DNA from: Sepioteuthis lessoniana | Lineage: Eukaryota; Mollusca; Cephalopoda; Myopsida; Loliginidae | Reading direction: 5' to 3' | DNA: 64,000 nucleotides | NCBI GenBank assembly: GCA_963585895.1 | Contig: OY757924.1 | Location: forward strand, 61,816,956-61,880,955 | Shown here: in pieces, positions 57,060-64,000 of the stretch | Layout: each line of letters opens with the position of its first letter | Numbering within the stretch: the first letter of the stretch is position 1 | Made by a program: the position numbers and the translations under genes | The notes under the pieces: generated by a model | Told to the model about the DNA's origin: nothing | The model's database searches: none | What the model saw: the letters and a program-made list of their open reading frames with translations, nothing else

Positions 57060-57255
57060 ATTAGAAAATGTAGTCGATGAAACGTCATGATCTTAGCGAA
57101 ATGAAGACCAGAAATAAAAAGAAAATGGAATTACATATTCAATAGCGAACAAACAAGAGAAACTTATGCTTAATGAATTCGCAGTGAACCCTAAAGCTGC
57201 GGACACAACTAAAGCGACCGCTGTGCAGGAGGTGAAGGAGCAGTTGATCACAGTA
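57060..57255 (+). other. unrecognised possible coding relic
   Basis: One frame reads VNPKAADTTKATAVQEVKEQ followed by LITVFETRWASL over about 33 codons, with a composition unlike the flanking AT-rich DNA, and is cut by the SINE inserted at about 57262. No family recognised. Confidence 0.3.
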
Positions 57256-57261
57256 TTTGAA

Positions 57262-57400
57262 ACCAGATGGGCGTCTCTGGTGGTGTAATGGTTAGCAATC
57301 TAGATTAGCAAAGCTACAAGAATGAGTTCGAGTCTCATTTGGTGCCCTATTCATATGGCTTTGTCCCACATCCAAGCAAACGCTTAGTAAATAATGTGGC
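57262..57400 (+). mobile_element. SINE family E head
   Basis: GTCTCTGGTGGTGTAATGGT, TAGCAATCTAGATTAGCAAA, GAATGAGTTCGAGTCTCATT and GGTGCCCTATTCATATGG. The B box (GAGTTCGAGTCTC) is well kept. Only the head and first body part are clear. Confidence 0.78.
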
Positions 57401-57409
57401 TGGGATGGG

Positions 57410-57950
57410 AAGAACCTTGAAGATCAGTTATGACCTGGCATGTAGAAAAATGAGGATTCCGACGCCGTGTCCAAAGCTATAGAGGTAAATATCGACGAGT
57501 AACACTCGGGGAATAGCAGGGGACACCTCCATATCGCAGTCCCGTGTGGGTCGTCTACTTCATATTCTCGGCAAAAGTATATGGAATTTCGCCTCAATTT
57601 ACAAAACTATTGAAAAACACACAAGCAAATCAGTGATCAAGTAACAAACGAGCAAACAGAATAAGGTACAAGATTTCACAGATAGCTTAACCGAATTTCC
57701 ACCGAAAGGACTTGTAGAGTTATTTTGGTAAATACATATGTGTTTATTTATGTTTATTTACAAGGTTTCACTATTGTAGAGTTTAGTGACTAATGATTTA
57801 AAACGGTGACAATGTACACATCGCATTATGTAATCCAAACAAATATTATTCTATTGGTTTAGATTACAGTATGCGGTTTGAAAATTGTAACCAGTTTAAA
57901 TTAATAATTTAGCGCTTGTTCTTTATTTGTTTCAGAATCTGTCTTGTAAA
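57410..57950. other. non-coding DNA
   Basis: Some moderately GC-rich text near 57430-57560 (GATTCCGACGCCGTGTCC, CAGTCCCGTGTGGGTCG) has no reading frame or known motif. Confidence 0.4.
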
Positions 57951-57952
57951 AA

Positions 57953-58185
57953 GTAAATTTGGCGACCGTAGTTGAGGGCTACTCGAAAGCTCCCTTTTCA
58001 ATAGCTACTTCACCGAGGTGTAGGGGAGGGTGCTACTCTTTTCCCTGGATTGTTCTATTTTACCCTGGAAATATACCTTATAATGCTGAGTGTTAAGCAA
58101 GGAGGTACCAGTACACTTTTTTTGAGTTTTTGGAATAACTTGACCTCAAATTGAACTCTGGTATCCCGGGCCATTGACTACTGTG
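57953..58185 (-). mobile_element. SINE family C copy
   Basis: Tail TTTGGCGACCGTAGTTGAGG, CTCCCTTTTCAATAGCTACT, TAATGCTGAGTGTTAAGCAA; head side CAAATTGAACTCTGGTATCC and CCGGGCCATTGAC. The far 5' head is lost. Confidence 0.85.
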
Positions 58186-58199
58186 CAGTAAACTTGAGT

Positions 58200-60150
58200 C
58201 ATTTGGACAGTGTATGCGAGGAAATTAACTTTATGATGTGATTCCCTCCATCAGAAAATTGGAAACGGCATATTATACTATTTGACATTCACTCCGGAAC
58301 AGCTAATATGAATATTTCACATTGTTTGAATGACAATCTGAGGACAGATTCAGATTCATATATAAAAAAACATTATTGTTTTTTGTGGTGATCACTTGTG
58401 ATGAGCATGTTAAGCCTCCATTCATGATTGCACATGGCCTTACAGGTGGAGAAAGTAATGCTGATCTGAACTGGAAGGATGGTAGCTGGGAGACTTTAAG
58501 TCAGGCAACAGGTCTCTGTGCCATGTCATAATAGAAGAAGCCAGTCTTGGTAGTCGGAAATTTCTTCGAACATAAAACTGTTAATCATCTACTTCCTCAG
58601 ATTCCAACTATTGTGTGCAAGGCGCGTTTGAGCGAGAGCCGACAAGACTCGGTGCCACACCTAAGATGACCTAAAGGCAAGGATACGGCAGCATTTCCAA
58701 AAGGAAAACGTTAGAAAGTCTTGCAGAAGACTCCGAAGTGGTCTATAGGTGGAAGATAGAGTTCATAGCGATTTCCTTACTTAGTATTTCAAAATATACA
58801 CCGGTAATTTTTGTAAACATATTTGATAAAGTGAAATGTTAGTGTTATTTTCAATGTTGCTTAATTTAGACGACCATTTACACATCACAATCTGTATATT
58901 CCAATAGTTATTCGTCGTATCTTTGCTTTAGAAGAAAATTGACAACTTTATTGTAAGAAGGTAAAGGTGAAAGTGTGTGGGCTAAAAAAGTAATTGGCTG
59001 AATATTTCCAAAGATTACTTCATATCTGCTTTTGATGTCTTTTCTTGATGAGAGCGGCCGTAAAAAAGTGTTGACCGCAAAGCATCTATGTTGTTAAATA
59101 AGCCTCACTCAATTATATTTTAAGAGAGCATTTTGGTCAGACTACTAACTTTTCAGCCGAACCTGTTTTTTATTGGATAAACAGTACAAAATCAATAAAC
59201 TTTGCAAAACAGAGTAAAAAAAAAGATTGAAGCCGTTTTGTGGCACAAACAAACCCATCGCCGAAAACACCTTTTGTTTTCCACAAGTTTGCCTGCATAA
59301 CACATTTTGAAAAATTCTCTATTTAAAGGAGCAGAAAATGGTGTTGTTCGCAACACAAACTAGCATGTTTCGAAATGAAAATATCGTCTTCTCTGATGTC
59401 AAACAAGACCAGCCGAATGATCAAAGAAACGTTTTATATACCACCTATCAGATACAAACATCTCCTTTTTTATGTAGACACGAATAAATTGAATGGATGT
59501 GCTCTAAAAATAAGGAAGACATCAAATCGTGACTTTATATGCCATTAAAGTTTTCAGATTTTCTTCTTTCTTCTTTAGAACACAATAACACATTTTACGT
59601 AACGAGAAAGAAGAAAAACATCCAAAACTAGTGAATTGCTTGCAAGCAGTGTTTGATCATTTTAACAATAACCTTTGCAATACATATATATAGGTTAAAT
59701 ATACCAAGTTTTGTATACAGAGAGGTAAAATGAATAATGAATATTTTTAGGAATCTTTTGAAGAAGATAGCGGCAGTAGTAACTTATTCTCTTGATGAAA
59801 TTGTTCAGTGGGTAAAAGCTATTAACAGTGCTGATCATAAAATAAATTGATGATTTGATTTATTTCAATTGTCTCTGAAAGAGTTGGCAGTTCGTAGTCA
59901 GAAAGAAAATAATGAAAGGAATAGGAAGAAAATTAGAATCATGCAAGGGTCGGCAAACAAATAGTAGATTCATATTTATCTTTTTTTATTCTTATACAGG
60001 AATGTTTGGAGTTTTTTAAAGCCTGTACAAACACAATTGAAGAACATAATTTCTCCTAATGTCTTCATAATAAGAATTTGTATCAGTTTTTTTTTCCTTA
60101 TAAAAATTCAACTACTGCTTGTATTTTAAGGATTTCTCTAATTTTGGGAT
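58200..60150. other. non-coding DNA, no repeat named
   Basis: About 1.9 kb. The stretch 58420-58760 is richer in G+C (GGCGCGTTTGAGCGAGAGCC) but has frequent stops in all frames. One of the least repeat-dense stretches in the window. Confidence 0.4.
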
Positions 60151-60154
60151 TTAA

Positions 60155-60400
60155 CATTTTCTCTTTTCCAATGTGTATGAAAACTATGAAGATCCAAGTC
60201 GTAATGGTCATTGGCAGTATTATGAAATGAACGTGACAAACCAAAATCAAATCTTAAAAAGTGACCGCGTTTCTCTTCCCACTGACACCTTTGAGATTGC
60301 ATGTGTCCATCTCTTCTGCCTCAATAATGTTTCAATATTCGGACAGAATGAGCTATTTAGCGCTGGTAAGACACTCAGTTCAGTAGAAGTAAAAACTTGA
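60155..60400 (+). CDS. possible coding exon, unrecognised
   Basis: An open frame reads VYENYEDPSRNGHWQYYEMN, VTNQNQILKSDRVSLPTDTF, EIACVHLFCLNNVSIFGQNE, LFSAG, then GCTGGTAAGAC, a good splice donor (GT at 60368). Upstream, a pyrimidine tract (TTTTCTCTTTTCC, 60157-60169) precedes a possible acceptor AG at 60189-60190. If real, the exon would be about 60191-60367. The residue mix (Trp, Tyr, Cys, Gly, an NVT sequon) looks more protein-like than the AT-driven frames nearby. I do not recognise the protein and saw no partner exon in the window. Confidence 0.35.
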   Translation, partial: HFLFSNVYENYEDPSRNGHWQYYEMNVTNQNQILKSDRVSLPTDTFEIACVHLFCLNNVSIFGQNELFSAGKTLSSVEVKT

Positions 60401-60829
60401 TTGGTTTTCTTTTTGTTCTGTTGAGAGTAGTAAGGGTCGAAGCACATATAAGATAAGAGATATTTGGTTACAGAGAGAAATACAGTATGCCAGCCAATGT
60501 AAGCAACCTTGGTCGTTTTCTTGTCAGAAAGACAGACTATTCTAAAGCGGTCATCGCTCTGAATACTCCTCAGATCTGTGTTGAGGGTGTTCGAGCTACT
60601 CTAAAAAAGTTTTGTGGTGTTTTTTGGCATATCAACCCTCGGAGTTTACTATTGTCAAATTCTGTTTATACTCATAAATTTGTTGGTAAAGCTCATTTGT
60701 ATGCATACAATTTAATAGTTTCAAGCATTGCTATTGTTTGCAGCCTCTTAAATGGTTTAAATTATTGCTATTTGTTCTTTGTTCGAAAACTCTGACTGAT
60801 AGAGATATCAAACCAATGTTGTTGTTTTT

Positions 60830-61340
60830 TAAATGTATTATATCATCTTCAAATACAATGAATCTTTTTTTGAGTTCCTTGTTTCAGTAATAAACAATTA
60901 TCATATTAATAAGTGACATAAATTTTGAGACAACTTTTGAGTGATTTATCTCCAAATAAGTAGTGACGCAAGATAGCTTTTCCTTCTTGTCCAAGATATG
61001 GTGATCAAGCATTAATAAATGATATAGTATTCAATTTTCAAATGTGAAAGAAAAAATTACACAAGATTATTATCAGTAAAGTTATTAGCGGTCATGTAAG
61101 TTGCAAATATATTGAGACATCCAATACGAATGAAAACAAAGATGTTGACACGAAAGAGACATCAGAGCGAACAATACAAAGAGACGACTAACCAGAGGAG
61201 TAAAGTAAAATGAGGAACAAATTGAAGAGAAGTGAGGAAATGGGAGCACACCATCCAGAGAGCAAAATCCATATAAACATAACATAGACAGGCAAACTCT
61301 TGTCTTTAACATGTGTAATCATTTTTTCTTAAAACATATT
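60830..61340. other. AT-rich non-coding DNA
   Basis: Nothing recognised. The minus frame at 61085-61312 lacks motifs. Confidence 0.45.
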
Positions 61341-61354
61341 TCTCATTACATATC

Positions 61355-62250
61355 TTGCCCAGTCGGCTGCGGCTATAGAATACACAGACAGCTTATCTTC
61401 AGATGGTAAGACCCCGCCACCTACTAGAGTGCCCTGGATATGAGACTAAGCAATCTGATGGTGAGATTCCAGTAATGCAGGAGCTTTGTGAAATGCGAAT
61501 TACCCCTTCATTGCCCGTGGTGTAGTCGTTATCGCCGTAGGAAATGAACACGGCGATACGAGTTCAAATCCTGGACGAGACTGATTGCATTTCACATAGC
61601 ACTAATACCCTTGGGAACGGTATGAATCCAATTATTCTCGCTCCAGCTATGGGTAAATAGTGGGACAGACTAGGTTCTTCAGCCATGGTTAGGCAATTAG
61701 TCTAGGAGAAGGAAAACTCTGAATTCAAACCTGTTAAACTCCGCTTAAAAATTGACCTTGTGTCATATCCTGCCTGAGCGGAGGGGTTGGTAAATAGTAC
61801 CCCTTCATTGCCATCGCTTCCAGGTCAACTTTGGTCCGTAGTGGTAGCACCTGATAGGAATTTATCTATGCGTCATATAGAACTAAAATGTGTACTTATG
61901 GTAAACTGGATTGTTTTAAATATAACTGTTTTTGACATCTAAACTGCGTACTTTTGCTGATCTGAATTGTTTGAAATAGAATTGTTTTTGATATTGAAAC
62001 TACATACTTATGCTAAACTGAATTGTTTAAAATAGAACTGTTTTGAAATTGACACAGCGTACTTTTGTAAAACTGCTTTTTTTGTGATAGGGCTCTTTTG
62101 ATATTTATCTGAAATGTTTTGGCATTTAACAGTGTGTAAACAAAAAACTAAACTGAATTATTTGAAATTTAATTCGGCGTTAAATGATCCGAAAAGGGTT
62201 CATACGCCCTAAAACAAAACTCCAACCAACCAACCAACCAACCAACCAAA
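61355..62250 (+). mobile_element. CCAA-tailed retroposon carrying a nested SINE
   Basis: Head CAGTCGGCTGCGGCTATAGA, CAATCTGATGGTGAGATTCC, then the SINE, then CATCGCTTCCAGGTCAACTT, GTGGTAGCACCTGATAGGAA, about five internal units (ACTTATGCTAAACTGAATTG), ending GTTCATACGCCCTAAAAC and a (CCAA)n run. The 600 bp without the SINE match the other near-complete copies. Confidence 0.88.
61516..61797 (+). mobile_element. SINE family B, nested, 15-bp TSD
   Basis: Exact TSD TACCCCTTCATTGCC at 61501-61515 and 61798-61812. Head CGTGGTGTAGTCGTTATCGC, B box GAGTTCAAATCCTGGACGAG, body AATACCCTTGGGAACGGTAT, tail ACCTTGTGTCATATCCTGCC. Near-consensus throughout, so this is among the youngest SINEs here. Confidence 0.94.
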
Positions 62251-62259
62251 CAACTATAG

Positions 62260-62712
62260 ATTACACATCCTTTTACATGGTTAACAATTTTCGGCCTCAA
62301 AAGATCTGATGACAGAGCTCTGATTTAATGTGGAGCATTCTGTTTCATTTGCTGTCATACTGAATAACCTTAAAAATATTTGGGCTTGATTTTGATAATA
62401 TTTGGTACACATGCAATATTACCACGGAAAAAATTGACATTTGTAATACTACTACCCCATATAGATGCGTGCACGACCAGGTTTCTCGACAGAACCTATT
62501 TGTGTAGCACAAGAGTTTAAGCATTAGACAGAACCCCGTTGTAACTTTTTCCCAGAGAAAAAGTGACAAACACACAAAATACCGCTTTGGTTAACTAATA
62601 CAAATGTCTATTCACAACTACATCTCAAAGTTGTCTTCGAGAAGATAGAAACAGATTATAAAAAAATGAGTCCGCCGCTTTAGCTTGACAGAGGAGAATA
62701 AAACGTGTTGAG

Positions 62713-62715
<3 letters not shown>
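62260..62715. other. AT-rich non-coding DNA
   Basis: Nothing recognised before the (GA)n tract. Confidence 0.5.

Positions 62716-62720
<5 letters not shown>

Positions 62721-62750
<30 letters not shown>
62721..62750. repeat. (GA)n microsatellite
   Basis: About 28 bases of GA repeat. Confidence 0.95.
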
Positions 62751-62755
<5 letters not shown>

Positions 62756-62984
62756 CTTGATATTATCTTTCTCGTTTGTTGTTGTAGTTCTCGCACATGC
62801 TTTATCACTGGTTCCGTCTTCACAACTTCGCGGCGGCTGTGGGACCTTCTCTCATAACTCATCCAAAATGAATGCCAAAATTATCGGTCAGTCTTCACAT
62901 CGTCACTTTTCATCCTTAATGGGTTCTCTTTTCCATTTTTCTTTCCTGCATCCACTTTTACCGGATTTTCTGTTTGGGCTTCTT

Positions 62985-63062
62985 TCAGCCAATCATAGCC
63001 AACGGTTGATTTGCAGCTCATACATCACTATAAATAAATGATGTGTCTGCTGCTATCACGAT
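62985..63062 (+). promoter_or_regulatory. possible core promoter (CCAAT plus TATA)
   Basis: AGCCAATC (CCAAT at 62989-62993) lies 36 bases before TATAAATA (63029-63036), a common spacing, and a start site would fall near 63060. No transcript or downstream exon can be confirmed, and TATA-like words are common in this AT-rich DNA. Confidence 0.25.
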
Positions 63063-63414
63063 CTAGATTTGGCGACCATCTAATTCTGGCTAGGAAATAC
63101 TTATAAATTACAAAATCTCCCAGCGTTCCTTATATCAAATAAACCAATTCCAAACAATGCCGAAACTATATTTTTAGTTAATAGAGTCTAATTTTGTTTT
63201 AATCCCCTGATTACTGTCTATTTACGGAGCATAAGAGAAAATATAAAAGCTGATGTTTACTGTTCAGGAATTATCAAAATTATAAGTGAGTCACAAAAGA
63301 ATTGTGTTTCTTCCAGACTTTTTAACCACATCTCATTTCATATGTGTATCTAAAGATTATCATTAATTTCATTATATTAATATTATTATGGTATTTCTGC
63401 TTGCGTTTTGTGAA

Positions 63415-63650
63415 AATCAACTATTGGTTTTTCACTGGAGTATTTCAATATGATATATCCTCAGAACTGAGAGATTCATCAAGTATCCTAGCTGATTTTA
63501 GCATTGTTGTGGTCTGGAGGGTCTCGATTCTTATTATGATCTCTAGTTCACCTGGACTCTTATTCATATTATCAAAGATTGTTCCAAGTACTACACGTAC
63601 GATGGGTATCATTGTCAGCTTCATTTTCTAAACGTTTACAGCTCATTCGT
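63415..63650 (-). mobile_element. RLE LINE 3' end, diverged
   Basis: TTTTTCACTGGAGTATTTCA, ATTTTAGCATTGTTGTGGTC, GGTATCATTGTCAGCTTCAT on the plus strand follow the order of the 3' end of the element at 13692-14195. Old and without a clean tail. Confidence 0.7.
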
Positions 63651-63756
63651 AAAATTCTGTAATTTTTCTTCATAATTGTACAGTTTTTTGACTTCTTTGA
63701 TAAACATTTGGTTGTCGGCAAACCCATAAAATATTATATTTTATTCGCTTCCGGCT

Positions 63757-63772
63757 TCTTCTTCTTCTTCTT

Positions 63773-63835
<63 letters not shown>

Positions 63836-63850
63836 ATTATTATTATTATT
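63757..63850. repeat. (CTT)n(ATT)n microsatellite
   Basis: Trinucleotide tract directly at the 3' end of the next RLE LINE copy. Confidence 0.95.
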
Positions 63851-63851
63851 C

Positions 63852-64000
63852 ACTCTAGAGTTTTTCACATCAGTATTAGCTGATGGTTTTTCACTGGAGT
63901 TTGAGTGACAGCAAGTCTCCTCAAGTCTCAAGGACTCGTCTCAGTATTCTGGTCGTCCTCAGCAATGCTGTCGTTTGGATAGTCTCTACCCGTTCGCTAA
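63852..64000 (-). mobile_element. R4/Dong-like RLE LINE 3' end, running off the window
   Basis: GAGTTTTTCACATCAGTATT, TTAGCTGATGGTTTTTCACT, GAGTGACAGCAAGTCTCCTC. It is close to the 6190-6618 copy in reverse and continues past the right edge. Confidence 0.88.

Noticed and set aside
57262-57335. tRNA gene from the clean B box
   Set aside because: The same head recurs at 32325 and 33035 with the same downstream body, so it is a SINE head.
60487-60795. 102-codon frame after the possible exon
   Set aside because: Its middle (GTGGTGTTTTTTGGCATATC) looks like a reversed SINE tail, and the C-terminal part is low-complexity hydrophobic text; not supported as coding.

Overview
This window looks like intergenic or intronic DNA from a coleoid cephalopod, most likely an octopus. 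The reasons are the AT-rich base composition, the very dense tRNA-derived SINEs resembling octopus retroposons, several families of degraded non-LTR retrotransposons, and frequent (TA)n, (CA)n and (TAA)n tracts. The organism is inferred from repeat style and memory of related sequences; no host gene confirms it. I found no intact protein-coding host gene, no tRNA or rRNA gene outside SINE heads, and no CRISPR.

Layout. 1-6.1 kb: AT-rich DNA with a 59-bp tandem repeat, a foldback structure built from two tRNA-like sequences (1653-2261), SINE remnants and long (TA)n arrays. 6.2-14.7 kb: a cluster of one LINE family that encodes a reverse transcriptase (RT), a CCHC zinc finger and a restriction-like endonuclease (RLE), resembling R4/Dong; several copies have their 3' ends in (TAA)n tracts. 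Inside it lie two SINEs with clean target-site duplications (TSDs) and a twin-primed copy of a second, RTE-like LINE. 14.8-22 kb: SINEs, RTE-like fragments and the first copies of a CCAA-tailed retroposon with internal repeats. 22.1-23.9 kb: a purine-rich tract. 24-28 kb: mostly plain AT-rich DNA plus CCAA-tailed retroposon copies. 28.4-29.4 kb: the best preserved RTE-like LINE, with a 276-codon open RT segment. 30-43 kb: SINEs, a local duplication-inversion (34.6/35.7 kb), a 60-bp-scale minisatellite carrying a LINE 3' end (39.0-39.76 kb) and more CCAA-tailed retroposons. 43.4-43.6 kb: a CpG-containing patch with a GATGGCGGAC motif and an E-box palindrome. 44.3-51.2 kb: LINE remnants, two solo-LTR-like sequences (44.9 and 50.7 kb) and a GC-rich, hairpin-dense insertion with a 15-bp TSD (50.0-50.35 kb). 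51-64 kb: SINEs, a head-to-head SINE pair (54.56-55.06 kb), CCAA-tailed retroposons, a possible coding exon near 60.2 kb, a possible core promoter near 63.03 kb, and the RLE LINE again at the right edge.

The elements interact as parasites rather than as a gene system. SINE families share 3' tails, which suggests dependence on common LINE machinery. SINEs and LINEs nest inside one another, giving a relative order of insertion. SINEs repeatedly occur as inverted pairs that could fold into double-stranded RNA if transcribed. Best leads for something undescribed: the hairpin-dense retroposed RNA at 50.0 kb, the tRNA-headed foldback element at 1.65 kb, the recurring head-to-head arrangement of SINE family C, and the association of the RLE LINE with (TAA)n.
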